Below the pieces are notes generated by a model. The model was given only the letters and a program-made list of their open reading frames with translations, was not told where the DNA came from and did no database searches. Made by a program: the position numbers and the translations under genes. Positions 1 to 7,544 of a stretch of 17,475 nucleotides of DNA are shown here, piece after piece (the first letter of the stretch is position 1; each line of letters begins with the position of its first letter). This stretch comes from Desulfobacteraceae bacterium. Its GTDB lineage: Bacteria > Desulfobacterota > Desulfobacteria > Desulfobacterales > UBA11574. The stretch covers positions 1 to 17,475 of the forward strand of contig PKTV01000062.1 of NCBI GenBank assembly GCA_002868985.1. Direction: 5' to 3'.

Positions 1-89
1 TACCACAAATTAATTTAACTTTAATTGATCGTAAAAATAATAAGCCGGCAAAAAGATTCATTTTTAAGATCAGTTTCATATAAAGTGAA

Positions 90-131
90 AAGGGATATTG
101 GGTCGACACCACTATTGCCCCAATATCCCTT
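90..131. repeat. Perfect 13-bp inverted repeat before the ybgF-like gene
   Basis: The arms AAGGGATATTGGG (90-102) and CCCAATATCCCTT (119-131) are perfect complements around a 16-nt loop (103-118). The repeat ends 33 nt before the preferred ATG of the lipoprotein gene. No T-run follows it on the + strand, so it is a poor intrinsic terminator in that direction. It could be a 5'-UTR hairpin, an operator or a dispersed repeat element. The structure is directly visible; its role is unknown. Confidence 0.75.
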
Positions 132-164
132 ACAGGGGTGGAACCCTTTAAGTGTAATGCTGCC

Positions 165-1031
165 ATGAAAAAAAAGGTATTCATTTTCTTGCTATGTTCG
201 ATCATCTTGTCCGGATGCGCGCTGCAAAGGGATGTCATGACGTTAGATGATCGACTGGCTCAATCAGAACAACGCTATACGGAAGCAGAACTAAAAAATA
301 AAAAACTCGAAGCAACATTAGAGGAATACCGTAATGCTCGTGAGCAGTATGACAAAGATCTTAGAAGCAAAACTGCAGGCCAAAATGCAACTATCGATCA
401 ACTCCAGGAAGAAATCAGGATATTAAAAGGAAAACTTGAAGAGACAGATTATTTATTGAAACAGAAAATAAACGCATTTGCAGAATTATCCGAAAAAAGC
501 GAGATTAAACTAACGAGCATTGATAAGACCACAAGTTTAAATAAAGACCGTATCGAACGTCTGGAGCAGTATCTGAATTTTGAATCAGGAGCATCTATTC
601 AAAAAAGGAAGCCGGCTTCAAAGAAAACATCTGCAAAACAAGTCAAACATAAACTTTCAGAAAATGATTTATACAGATCTGCAAAACAGGCATATGATAA
701 AGGTGATTTTAACACCGCCCGAGAAGGATTCCAAAAATTACTAAAAGAATTTCCCAAGTCAGGAAACGCCGACAACGCCCAGTTTTGGATCGGTGAAATT
801 TACTATCGCGAAAAATGGTATGAAAAATCGATCCTTGAATATCAGAAGGTCATCGAAAAATACCCAAAAGGAAATAAAGTGACGGCTTCACTTTTAAAGC
901 AGGGTTTTGCCTTTTTTAATTTGGGAGATAAATCAAATGCGCGTCTGATTTTATCAGAACTTATTAAAAAATATCCAAAATCAAATGAGGCAAAAATTGC
1001 CGAACGCAAATTAAAAGGAATTAAACCTTGA
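165..1031 (+). CDS. YbgF/CpoB-like outer-membrane lipoprotein with TPR repeats
   Basis: This predicted periplasm-facing lipoprotein has a lipobox, LSGC, at residues 15-18 after a Lys-rich start and a hydrophobic stretch, so acylation would fall on Cys18. Ala at +2 fits outer-membrane sorting. A long charged coiled coil covers about residues 20-140, then a basic linker, then TPR repeats to the C-terminus (motifs such as AYDKGDFNTAREGFQKLLKE and YEKSILEYQKVIEKYP). This layout is that of YbgF/CpoB of the Tol-Pal system, which links envelope constriction to peptidoglycan synthesis. A GTG at 138 would add nine residues, but the ATG at 165 gives a normal signal peptide and is preferred; neither start has a strong ribosome binding site. 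The ruv genes follow about 110 nt downstream. In many proteobacteria tol-pal-ybgF and ruvCAB are neighbours, so pal may lie just upstream of the window (inference). Confidence 0.85.
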   Translation: MKKKVFIFLLCSIILSGCALQRDVMTLDDRLAQSEQRYTEAELKNKKLEATLEEYRNAREQYDKDLRSKTAGQNATIDQLQEEIRILKGKLEETDYLLKQKINAFAELSEKSEIKLTSIDKTTSLNKDRIERLEQYLNFESGASIQKRKPASKKTSAKQVKHKLSENDLYRSAKQAYDKGDFNTAREGFQKLLKEFPKSGNADNAQFWIGEIYYREKWYEKSILEYQKVIEKYPKGNKVTASLLKQGFAFFNLGDKSNARLILSELIKKYPKSNEAKIAERKLKGIKP

Positions 1032-1044
1032 CGGGGTTTTGCTT

Positions 1045-1079
1045 GATGCCAGATGCTGGATTCAGGATACATGATACAA
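1045..1079. repeat. Degenerate heptamer tandem repeat, five GATNCNN units
   Basis: Five consecutive 7-nt units each begin with GAT: gatgcca, gatgctg, gattcag, gatacat and gatacaa. They lie in the short gap between the lipoprotein gene and ruvC. The period is clear by eye and lies outside any supported coding region. I recall similar TGGATAC/TGGATGC heptamer repeats from intergenic DNA of deltaproteobacteria, but I cannot check that here. No function is apparent. Confidence 0.6.
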
Positions 1080-1140
1080 AAATTGGGGACCGTATCCCTC
1101 TCTTGATACCCGGCACTTTTTATCAAGAAAAGAGCATGGA

Positions 1141-1680
1141 ATGATAAAAGTTATCGGTGTTGATCCAGGCCTATCCGCAACAGGTGTTGGAATTGTCAGA
1201 GGAAGAGGGATCAAAATTGATGGCTTCTCTTTCGGTAGTATTCATACCTCAAAAAATCTTCCTTTACCGAACCGCCTTGATCAAATCTTTTCAAATCTTC
1301 TTACGATTTTAAAGGACGAAAAACCTGATCTTATGGTTGTGGAAGATGTATTTTCCGTTGAAAAATTTCCGAATGCCGGAATTTCATTAGGAAAGGTTAC
1401 CGGTGTTATCCTCCTTGCTGGATGCCGGACGGAGGTGCCTGTCATCGAAGTTTCCGTTCGTGAATCCAAACAGGTATTGACCGGAAACGGCAATGCAACT
1501 AAAATGCAGCTTGAAAAAACCGTTAGAAGCTTATTAAACCTGACAACGCCTATCCGTCCTTACCATGCTTCTGATGCATTGGGGTTGGCGCTTTTGGGAT
1601 TATTCCGTTACAGTGATCGCTCCGCGAAAAGAACACCGTACAAAAGGGAAAAAACAAAGTGCAATGATCGGTTATCTTGA
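1141..1680 (+). CDS. ruvC: Crossover junction endodeoxyribonuclease RuvC
   Basis: RuvC is the Holliday junction resolvase. It nicks four-way junctions symmetrically, using two metal ions, as a dimer acting with RuvAB. The protein is 179 aa, a normal length for the family. The RNase H-like active site is intact: D8 in IGVDPG, E68 in MVVEDVFS, and H142 and D145 in YHASDALGLA. The ATG at 1141 is the natural start because it places the first acidic residue at position 8. The ribosome binding site is weak (a purine-rich AAGAAAAGAG upstream). The 3' end overlaps ruvA by 17 nt, so the two are almost certainly co-transcribed and translationally coupled. Confidence 0.97.
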   Translation: MIKVIGVDPGLSATGVGIVRGRGIKIDGFSFGSIHTSKNLPLPNRLDQIFSNLLTILKDEKPDLMVVEDVFSVEKFPNAGISLGKVTGVILLAGCRTEVPVIEVSVRESKQVLTGNGNATKMQLEKTVRSLLNLTTPIRPYHASDALGLALLGLFRYSDRSAKRTPYKREKTKCNDRLS

Positions 1681-2284
1681 AGGAAAACTTTTAAGAAAGG
1701 GGAATGATCGGATACTTGTTTTGGCAAATCAGGTTGGATATGAAGTTTTGCTCCCTGCATTTGTAATGAACACATTTAAGGCAAAGTCTGTGGGCGACCC
1801 GGTCTCCATATATATTTATCACCAGCAAACCGAACGGCAACCGAAGCCGGTTCTGATCGGTTTTAATCTTGAAGTCGAAAAGGAATTTTTTCAATATTTC
1901 ATTTCTGTTGAAGCCATCGGTGCCTTGAAGGCCGTTAAAGCTTTAGATATTCCTGTTCGTGATATCGCAAGAGCCATCGAATCGAAAAATGTTCAAACGC
2001 TTAAACAGTTAAAAGGTATCGGCGATCGTACAGCGCGCAAGATTATTGCCACTCTTGAAGGGAAGATGGACAAATTTGCGCTCATTCGAAAGTCCCAAAA
2101 GGAAGAGATTCCCATCGTCGAGGATTTGTCCCAACAGGTTCTGGATGTTCTTGTAGATCAGTTGGGTTACAAGATAAAAGAAGCAAAACAGATGATCACC
2201 GATGCTATGAAACGGAACAGCAATATATCAACCCCGGAAGAGCTCTTTGAAGAAGTATACCGTGAGGAAGATGCTAGAAAATGA
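1664..2284 (+). CDS. ruvA: Holliday junction branch migration protein RuvA
   Basis: RuvA is the 206-aa subunit that binds four-way junctions as a tetramer and loads RuvB rings for branch migration. The start [10 protein letters not shown] is the standard RuvA N-terminus and opens the OB-fold domain (about residues 1-64). Two helix-hairpin-helix elements follow, around [13 protein letters not shown] and [13 protein letters not shown] flexible acidic linker leads to the small C-terminal RuvB-binding domain (about 150-206). The same frame stays open upstream, but that extension lies inside ruvC; AAAGGGAA before ATG 1664 supports this start. The gene overlaps ruvC by 17 nt and shares ATGA with ruvB. 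Confidence 0.97.
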   Translation: MIGYLEGKLLRKGNDRILVLANQVGYEVLLPAFVMNTFKAKSVGDPVSIYIYHQQTERQPKPVLIGFNLEVEKEFFQYFISVEAIGALKAVKALDIPVRDIARAIESKNVQTLKQLKGIGDRTARKIIATLEGKMDKFALIRKSQKEEIPIVEDLSQQVLDVLVDQLGYKIKEAKQMITDAMKRNSNISTPEELFEEVYREEDARK

Positions 2285-3324
2285 CGGATGACATACTCAC
2301 ACATTCTTCCGACAAACAGGGTATTCTCACAGGATCCTGCCTACCGATGGATCAAGAGCCGGAAATCCTGTCTTTAAGACCTGAACAATTTGCAGATTAT
2401 GTCGGCCAAACTGAAGTTGTAGAAGCGCTTAAAATTGCAATTGAAGCAGCGTTACAACGCGAGGAGCCGGTTGATCATATCCTCTTTCATGGACCACCCG
2501 GTCTTGGGAAAACCACATTGGCACACATTATCGCAAATGAAATGGGGGGTAATCTTACATCAACGTCCGGCCCTTCCCTTGAAAAAGTTGGAGATCTCAT
2601 CGGTATCCTGACCCATTTAGAAGACAGGGACATCCTGTTCATCGACGAAATTCACAGATCACCCAAGATTGTAGAAGAATTTTTATACCCTGCCATGGAA
2701 GACTTTGCCGTGGACTTTGTATTTGACAAGGGGATGCATGCCCGCAGTCACAGGTACCGTTTGAATCGCTTTACACTGGTTGGTGCGACCACCCGGGTGG
2801 GACTTTTATCTGCACCTTTACGCGACCGGTTCGGTATCTTCAGAAGTCTTGACTTTTACAATGAAGCGGATTTGGCAAAAATCATCCGACGTTCGGCTGC
2901 TCTGCTGAACGTCACGGTGGATGATGAAGGAGCAAACGAGCTTTCAAGTCGATCCAGAGGGACGCCACGTATTGTAAACCGCCTTCTTAAACGTGTTAGG
3001 GATTATTCACAGGTTCGGGCAGATGGAATCATTACAAAAAAAACCGTTGAAGCGGCGCTGGTTTTAGAAGGTGTCGATGATAAAGGGTTAACCGATCTTG
3101 ACCGTAAATATTTGAAAACAATCATTGAATTTTATAAAGGCGGTCCTGTGGGAATTGAAGCCATCGCAGCGACCCTCCAGGAAGAAACGGATACGCTGGT
3201 GGATGTCATAGAACCTTATCTTTTAAAAATCGGGCTTGTCACAAGAACATCTTCAGGAAGAAAGGCTTCGGAAGCGGCGTACAAGCACCTCGGATTCAGC
3301 TTTCAAAAAAGAATGTTTCAATAA
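2281..3324 (+). CDS. ruvB: Holliday junction branch migration ATPase RuvB
   Basis: RuvB is the 347-aa AAA+ motor that forms hexameric rings on DNA flanking RuvA and drives branch migration. Walker A is GPPGLGKT (71-78) and Walker B is LFIDEIH (D122, E123). Sensor 1 lies in LVGATTR, and the LRDRFG motif just after it carries the arginine finger. The [16 protein letters not shown] stretch belongs to the lid/sensor 2 domain, and the C-terminal winged helix contains [13 protein letters not shown] and [10 protein letters not shown]. The start shares ATGA with the ruvA stop (4-nt overlap), so expression is probably coupled. The N-terminus has about 20 residues more than E. coli RuvB. Nothing suggests loss of function. 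Confidence 0.98.
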   Translation: MTDDILTHSSDKQGILTGSCLPMDQEPEILSLRPEQFADYVGQTEVVEALKIAIEAALQREEPVDHILFHGPPGLGKTTLAHIIANEMGGNLTSTSGPSLEKVGDLIGILTHLEDRDILFIDEIHRSPKIVEEFLYPAMEDFAVDFVFDKGMHARSHRYRLNRFTLVGATTRVGLLSAPLRDRFGIFRSLDFYNEADLAKIIRRSAALLNVTVDDEGANELSSRSRGTPRIVNRLLKRVRDYSQVRADGIITKKTVEAALVLEGVDDKGLTDLDRKYLKTIIEFYKGGPVGIEAIAATLQEETDTLVDVIEPYLLKIGLVTRTSSGRKASEAAYKHLGFSFQKRMFQ

Positions 3325-3334
3325 TGGATTCTTA

Positions 3335-3365
3335 CGAAGCCGTCACCACGAATTTAGGGGCTTCG
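3335..3365. repeat. Hairpin just after ruvB
   Basis: CGAAGCC (3335-3341) pairs perfectly with GGCTTCG (3359-3365) around a 17-nt loop, 11 nt after the ruvB stop. It could help end the ruv transcript or protect its 3' end. The loop is long and there is no U-run, so it is not a standard intrinsic terminator. Confidence 0.4.
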
Positions 3366-3372
3366 CCTCAAT

Positions 3373-3481
3373 TGGAATGATGGAGCAATGAAATGATGGG
3401 TTAGAAGGATTTTTTACAATTTAATAGGTTATTTCACCTCTTATTCCCAATACTCCAGCATTCCAACATTCCATTCTTCCA
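3373..3481. repeat. Pair of inverted octamer-period arrays (TGGAATNN)
   Basis: The left array (3373-3404) is four 8-nt units on the + strand: tggaatga, tggagcaa, tgaaatga, tgggttag. The right array (3442-3481) is five units on the opposite strand; read as the reverse complement they are TGGAAGAA, TGGAATGT, TGGAATGC, TGGAGTAT and TGGGAATA. A 37-nt AT-rich spacer (3405-3441) separates them, so the whole can fold into an imperfect long hairpin. No coding region covers it. It looks like a dispersed intergenic repeat, possibly MITE-like, but no transposase or clear target duplication is visible. Confidence 0.6.
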
Positions 3482-3553
3482 TACGAGTGACATAAACTAA
3501 GGTTCCATTAAATGACTCGTAATTTCATTAGATTGTAGAATTCTCTATACGTT

Positions 3554-4351
3554 ATGTCGATTATTACACTCCTTACAGACTTTGGCACTGAAGATGTCTA
3601 TGTCGGTGTCATGAAAGGTGCAATCCTTTCAATAAATTCTTCTGCCGTAGTTGTTGATGTCTGTCATTATATCGATCCACAGGATTTGGTCGAAGCTGCC
3701 TATCTCATCAAATCTTCATACAGATATTTTCCCAAAGGCACGGTACATATCGTTGTTGTAGATCCAGGGGTTGGCGGGAACCGTTCAATCGTTGCCGTTG
3801 AATTGTCGGGTCATATTTTCCTTGCACCTGATAATGGTGTTTTAACCCTTCTAATGGATGAAGGAGCGGTTGACGCGATTGTTCGCGTCGAGAATACCCG
3901 TTACTTCTTAAATTCCATAAGCCAGACCTTTCATGGACGGGATATTTTTGCGCCTGTTGGTTCCCACATATCCAAAGGTGTTCCCATTGAAAAATTAGGC
4001 CCGCACCTGGGCATACAAGATCTTATCCGTCTGAGTATCCCTAAACCATATATTTCTAATAACGATGAACTGATAGGGACGATTATATCCATTGATCGAT
4101 TTGGGAACTGTATTTCGAATATTAATAAAAATTGTCTCCATAAATTTGTTAAGAACGGCACTGAAAAAAAACTTGGAATCAAAACAGGTGAAATTGTAAT
4201 TAAAAGTTTATCCCGCAGCTATACAGACGTAGAATCGGGGTATCCTCTTGCTATTATTGGGAGCTTTGGATACCTTGAAATTGCAATTAATTGTGACAAT
4301 GCCAGCTATCAGTTAAACATTGAAAAGGGAGACACCATTACTTTGAAATGA
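3554..4351 (+). CDS. SAM hydroxide adenosyltransferase (DUF62/SAM_adeno_trans family)
   Basis: This 265-aa protein belongs to the family related to fluorinase and chlorinase. Characterised members use water or hydroxide to cleave S-adenosylmethionine to adenosine and L-methionine. Family motifs are all present: LLTDFG at the N-terminus, DVYVGVMKG, VVDPGVGGNR, LAPDNGVL, QTFHGRDIFAP and IDRFGNCISN. The Asp-Arg-His set expected for the hydroxide-using enzymes can be placed at D70, R77 and H127. The N-terminal catalytic domain ends near residue 160, and a smaller beta-rich C-terminal domain follows. The ATG at 3554 fits the family start, although no clear Shine-Dalgarno precedes it. The gene stands alone, with long gaps on both sides. 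The biological role of the family is still debated. Confidence 0.92.
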   Translation: MSIITLLTDFGTEDVYVGVMKGAILSINSSAVVVDVCHYIDPQDLVEAAYLIKSSYRYFPKGTVHIVVVDPGVGGNRSIVAVELSGHIFLAPDNGVLTLLMDEGAVDAIVRVENTRYFLNSISQTFHGRDIFAPVGSHISKGVPIEKLGPHLGIQDLIRLSIPKPYISNNDELIGTIISIDRFGNCISNINKNCLHKFVKNGTEKKLGIKTGEIVIKSLSRSYTDVESGYPLAIIGSFGYLEIAINCDNASYQLNIEKGDTITLK

Positions 4352-4632
4352 ACCCTATAGTTGCATAAATAACATGACAAAATGGGTTTAAAAGCAATAA
4401 TTACAAGCTATTCAACCTTTTTTAGCTGTTCTGCTGGAATGAACTTCAGATGGCATCCTGAAATCAGTGAAAAGCAGCCATGTTATTTACCCTGCGGGAA
4501 AGCCGATGGCACCGCATCTCCAGCGTTGTCAAGGGCTTGCAGTAAATTACTACAGCTGCACCCTTGATGCCTTGGATCTGCAGCACCCTCGACTTTTGCA
4601 TCGTTAGGGTGAACTGTTTCAGGAGATAAATA
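4352..4632. other. Non-coding gap before the bactofilin gene, locally GC-richer
   Basis: I see no convincing gene in these 281 bases. The segment from about 4490 to 4600 looks different from its surroundings, being more GC-rich than the AT-rich flanks. It carries a small inverted pair GCTGCA (4555-4560) / TGCAGC (4579-4584) and the similar pieces gctgcaccc and gcagcaccc. It may be a copy of a dispersed intergenic repeat or a remnant of mobile DNA. A good ribosome binding site for the next gene ends the region (AGGAGA, 4621-4626). Confidence 0.4.
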
Positions 4633-5004
4633 GTGAAAAAAATGTCGGAGGATCTTTCCATCATTGATAAAGATTTAACTATAGATGGCACAGTCTCATC
4701 CACTGGAAGGCTTATCGTCAAGGGTATTTTGAAAGGTACGGTTATTGGAAAAAATGTTGTCATTGCCGAAGAAGGATCTGTTTATGCGAATGTGAAGGTT
4801 GCAAGCATGACCATCGGCGGAACCTTTGAAGGGGAAATCAGAGCTTTGAAAAAATTGATCCTATTATCAACCGGAAAATGCACCGGTAAAGTTGTCTGTA
4901 AGGATTTGGTGATCGAAACCGGTGCAATTTTGAACGCCCAGGTAACTTGTCTCTCTGGTAAAGATAATGCTATAGACATCCAAAACAAAAAGACGATATT
5001 GTAA
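4633..5004 (+). CDS. Bactofilin family polymer-forming cytoskeletal protein
   Basis: This 123-aa bactofilin is expected to polymerise without nucleotide into filaments that scaffold envelope, cell-shape or polarity functions. The short disordered N-terminus (MKKMSEDLS) leads into repeating beta strands of a right-handed beta helix: DLTIDGTVSSTGRLIVKG, KGTVIGKNVVIAEEGSV, ASMTIGGTFEGEIRA and GKVVCKDLVIETGAIL. These match the DUF583/bactofilin pattern. I prefer the GTG at 4633 because AGGAGA lies 6 nt upstream; the in-frame ATG at 4642 is a less well-placed alternative. No M23 peptidase gene, a common bactofilin neighbour, is adjacent. The next gene starts 23 nt downstream on the same strand, so the two may share a transcript. 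Confidence 0.92.
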   Translation: MKKMSEDLSIIDKDLTIDGTVSSTGRLIVKGILKGTVIGKNVVIAEEGSVYANVKVASMTIGGTFEGEIRALKKLILLSTGKCTGKVVCKDLVIETGAILNAQVTCLSGKDNAIDIQNKKTIL

Positions 5005-5027
5005 ATTGATATTGATTGGACATTATA

Positions 5028-5852
5028 ATGCTTAAAAAAATTATTTCCGGCGGGCAGACCGGTGCTGACCAGGCTGCTCTTGATGTTGCCATTAAGCTTG
5101 GAATTCCATATGGTGGATGGATACCCAAGGGGCGGATAACAGAAAAGGGCGTTTTAGATCGTAAATATAAGCTCAAAGAGATGGAAAGCACCAACTATAA
5201 TAAGCGGACCGAACAAAATGTCATAGATTCTGACGGCACCTTGATTATATCCCGCGACAGGCTCACCGGCGGATCAGATTATACCCGTGAAATGGCTCTT
5301 TTACATCATCGACCTTGGCTTCACATCGATCTGAACAAAACCGGTGCCTTTCAAGCTGCTGGAAAGATCAAATCATGGATCACCGAAAATGAAATTGAGA
5401 TTTTGAATGTAGCGGGACCCAGAGCGAGCAAAGATCCGACTATATATCAGGCTACAGTCGACATTATAGAAACTGTTTTTTATCTGGATCTTATCGATGA
5501 CACCATACCCGCCTCTTTTACCGCTACCCCAAAGCGTCGCGCTAAAATGGGAAAAAAAATCCTGCCTCAAACCGTTGAAGAGGCTACGGATAAACTTCTA
5601 TCAAAACTATCGCTGAGAGATAAAACCATGATTGCTAATATTCCCAAAGACAATGTGATGGACCTTTATCACTCGCTTGAGGAATATATGCAAAACGAAG
5701 TCAGTTTGTGGCTCACAAATGAATCGTTGTTAAAATCATGTCGTTCGATATCCGGTGATAAACATTTGAGTGAATATGATGCGACGTTGGTCATCGTTAA
5801 ATTATTATGGGAAAAGCTTCAAAACACCAATGTACTGAAAATTGTAAGGTAG
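5028..5852 (+). CDS. Putative molybdenum carrier (cpYpsA, SLOG fold) with extra C-terminal domain
   Basis: The N-terminal ~155 residues match the 'putative molybdenum carrier' family, a circularly permuted YpsA/lysine-decarboxylase-like Rossmann fold of the SLOG superfamily, expected to bind a nucleotide or related ligand. Visible motifs are the Gly-rich opening IISGGQTGADQAALD, GGWIPKGR and the ERTEQNV-like KRTEQNV, DGTLIIS, and the second Gly-rich loop GGSDYT. Despite the family name, no firm function is established. After a basic linker (TPKRRAKMGK) a separate helical domain follows (about 178-272) with PQTVEEATDKLLSKLS, DLYHSLEEYMQNE and LWLTNESLL. It resembles the DUF6794 type as I remember it. 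The ATG at 5028 is chosen over a TTG at 5016 because it puts the glycine loop at the usual distance. The gene lies 23 nt after the bactofilin gene. Confidence 0.85.
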   Translation: MLKKIISGGQTGADQAALDVAIKLGIPYGGWIPKGRITEKGVLDRKYKLKEMESTNYNKRTEQNVIDSDGTLIISRDRLTGGSDYTREMALLHHRPWLHIDLNKTGAFQAAGKIKSWITENEIEILNVAGPRASKDPTIYQATVDIIETVFYLDLIDDTIPASFTATPKRRAKMGKKILPQTVEEATDKLLSKLSLRDKTMIANIPKDNVMDLYHSLEEYMQNEVSLWLTNESLLKSCRSISGDKHLSEYDATLVIVKLLWEKLQNTNVLKIVR

Positions 5853-5893
5853 TTATTTTTTCGTATTCCAATATGACTAAGGACATGTATTCG

Positions 5894-5913
5894 TAAATAC
5901 GGTTACGTATTTA
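5894..5913. repeat. Short palindrome before the phosphatase gene
   Basis: TAAATAC (5894-5900) and GTATTTA (5907-5913) form a perfect 7-bp stem around GGTTAC, 27 nt before the phosphatase ATG. It could be an operator or a weak hairpin. The evidence is only the symmetry. Confidence 0.3.
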
Positions 5914-5940
5914 TAAATAGAGCACTCAGGTATATGAATT

Positions 5941-6393
5941 ATGCCCCATATTATTTTTGTATGTACCGGCAACATTTGCCGGAGCCCCATGGCCGAAGGT
6001 TTTATGATGCACAAATGCAAGGAAACGGGCCGTCATGATCTGACGGTTTCATCCATGGGAATTCACGGACTAAATGATTATCCGGCGACCGAGTATGCCC
6101 AAAAAGTCTGTGAAAAAGACGGCTTCGACATCTCATCTCACAAGGCACGTTATCTGGTAGGAGATGAGCTGCAAAAAGCCGATCTTATTTTATGCATGTA
6201 ACCTGTTCACAAAAAATTCGTGCAGACCTTTTTCCCTTGGCTTCATAAAAAAGTCTTTCTTCTTGGGGCCTGGCCTGGAAAACAAACTCGAAAAAGTGCC
6301 ATCAAAGATCCCATGGGCGGTTCGTACGAAAAATATCAAGGGGTGTTCAACCTTATCAAAACCCACATTGAACGCATCTTTCCCCTGCTGTAG
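5941..6393 (+). pseudogene. Low-molecular-weight protein tyrosine phosphatase, interrupted by one in-frame TAA
   Basis: The reading frame encodes a full LMW-PTP of 150 codons, a normal family length, except that codon 87 (6199-6201) is TAA. Before it stand the N-terminal P-loop VCTGNICRSPMAEG (CX5R: nucleophile C8, R14) and the segment DLILCM. After it the same frame runs on without another stop to TAG at 6391-6393. The tail includes KKVFLLGAWPG and the general-acid loop IKDPMGGSYEKYQ (D123). Family members usually have Glu or Asp after the CM of this segment, so a single GAA-to-TAA change would explain the break. The truncated 86-aa product lacks the general acid and should be inactive. Because everything downstream is intact, the change is either very recent or a sequencing error; read-through is less likely. 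Intact relatives dephosphorylate phosphotyrosine proteins, often in polysaccharide control, or resemble arsenate reductases. Confidence 0.88.
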
Positions 6394-6481
6394 ACGAGAC
6401 GCTCCGGCTAATTCTCAAAAAAATGTCCCCTTTCAGAAAATACAACAGCGCAGGTGAGTTTTTGAATGAACTGTAGTTGCT

Positions 6482-6502
6482 CACGGGGTGTGCTTCTCCG
6501 TG
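6482..6502. other. Weak hairpin in the convergent gap
   Basis: CACGGGG (6482-6488) can pair with CTCCGTG (6496-6502), with one G-U pair and a 7-nt loop. It sits between the phosphatase gene (+) and the Usp gene (-), which converge here. A second short palindrome, GTCATT/AATGAC, lies at 6527-6540. Neither has a clear U-run, so both are only possible transcript ends. Confidence 0.25.
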
Positions 6503-6545
6503 TAACGATATTGGCAAAATGGCTTCGTCATTTCAATGACTTAAT

Positions 6546-7544
6546 CTATTCCGGTTTTTCCTTTTTGCTAAAAACACGAATTGATCTGTCTCTGCCCTTT
6601 TGAGCCTGAATTTTTGCTGTTAAGCTATTCTCCCATGGCAACAAAACTTCAGGATCCGTGACGGTGACGACCGGACAGTTGGATCTATAACTGGTGCGTT
6701 CCACAACGCTCCCGGCATACCATTTTCCATTTTTTTCCTTGGTATGGGAACCCATCATAATCAGGTCGGCATCTTTTTTTTCAACACATTTCAAAATTTC
6801 AAGATGCGGCAGAGTACCTCCCCAAACATTATATTCATAATCTATTTCTTCAAGGAACTCATGGCAAAATTCTTTGAGCCTTTTCTTCGCCGAGTCGATA
6901 TCGGCCTCATAATCAGCCGTGGAGTATTTGGGAAGCGGAGGAACAGGTATCATATGAAACGGAAAAAGTTTTGAATTGTACTTTTTGGCAAACTTTACTG
7001 CAAAACACAATGCACATTCGCAGGATCTTGAGAAGTCGATACTCACCATAATTTTTTTAAATGCCAGCGGTTTTTTGGGGACTGTTGGATTAACAATCAT
7101 TACCGGACAATTCTCGTGCATAATAACGCCTTCTACAGTACTCCCGATCTTTCCAACCATTCTGACCACTTTTTTTTCTTCAGCTCTTGTGGAATGGGGA
7201 CCCAGCACAATCAGGTCTGTACTTTTTTCCCTCGACCATCTCAAAATTTCCTCCCATGGAAAACCGGGTACAACCTTGATTTCATATTTAAGAGATGATT
7301 GAAGCGTATCTTTATAGATCTTCTCTATTTGTGTTTTTACACCTTTTTCGTAATCTATCGTCGTAATGATATCTTCACCTGTTCTAAAGTGTTTGATAAG
7401 ATGACGATTCTCCGTAGAAGCAGATTCCAGAACGTGAAGGATGTATAATTTTGCATTGTTTCGTTCGGCGATTTTCGCAGCCGTTAAAACCGGTGTATCC
7501 ATTCCGGTTAAAACGTCTGATGCCGCCAATATTCTTTTAAACAT
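6546..7544 (-). CDS. Tandem universal stress protein (two UspA domains)
   Basis: This 332-aa cytoplasmic protein has two Usp domains, about 1-152 and 162-297. Usp proteins bind ATP or act as stress-responsive regulators. Domain 1 begins FKRILAASD and carries an ATP-loop-like GPHSTR (115-120) followed by GKIGSTVEGV (131-140). Domain 2 begins FKKIMVSIDFS and carries GSHTKEK (265-271) and GSVVERT (278-284), with the closing NCPVVTV strand. The pattern resembles the G-2x-G-9x-G(S/T) ATP motif, somewhat degenerate in domain 1. A charged tail of about 35 residues follows. AAGGAG just before the ATG supports the start. The gene overlaps the upstream kinase gene by 8 nt, implying one operon and possibly a joint role in stress or energy sensing (inference). 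Confidence 0.93.
   Translation of the reverse strand: MFKRILAASDVLTGMDTPVLTAAKIAERNNAKLYILHVLESASTENRHLIKHFRTGEDIITTIDYEKGVKTQIEKIYKDTLQSSLKYEIKVVPGFPWEEILRWSREKSTDLIVLGPHSTRAEEKKVVRMVGKIGSTVEGVIMHENCPVMIVNPTVPKKPLAFKKIMVSIDFSRSCECALCFAVKFAKKYNSKLFPFHMIPVPPLPKYSTADYEADIDSAKKRLKEFCHEFLEEIDYEYNVWGGTLPHLEILKCVEKKDADLIMMGSHTKEKNGKWYAGSVVERTSYRSNCPVVTVTDPEVLLPWENSLTAKIQAQKGRDRSIRVFSKKEKPE

Noticed and set aside
842..1126. Frame on the - strand across the end of the lipoprotein gene and the heptamer repeat
   Set aside because: Shadow of the TPR coding sequence with a repeat-derived N-terminus.
3373..3481. CRISPR-like array
   Set aside because: The repeat unit is only 8 nt with no spacers between units, and no cas genes are present.
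4382..4763. Small frames on both strands in the gap before the bactofilin gene
   Set aside because: No ribosome binding site, no protein-like pattern, and the - strand frame runs into the bactofilin gene.
6199..6201. Recoding of the internal stop as selenocysteine or pyrrolysine
   Set aside because: The codon is TAA; selenocysteine uses TGA and pyrrolysine uses TAG.
6164..6457. Second open frame over the phosphatase tail, suggesting a frameshift
   Set aside because: The conserved phosphatase tail continues in the original frame after the TAA; this other frame has no family features, so the lesion is a nonsense change, not a frameshift.
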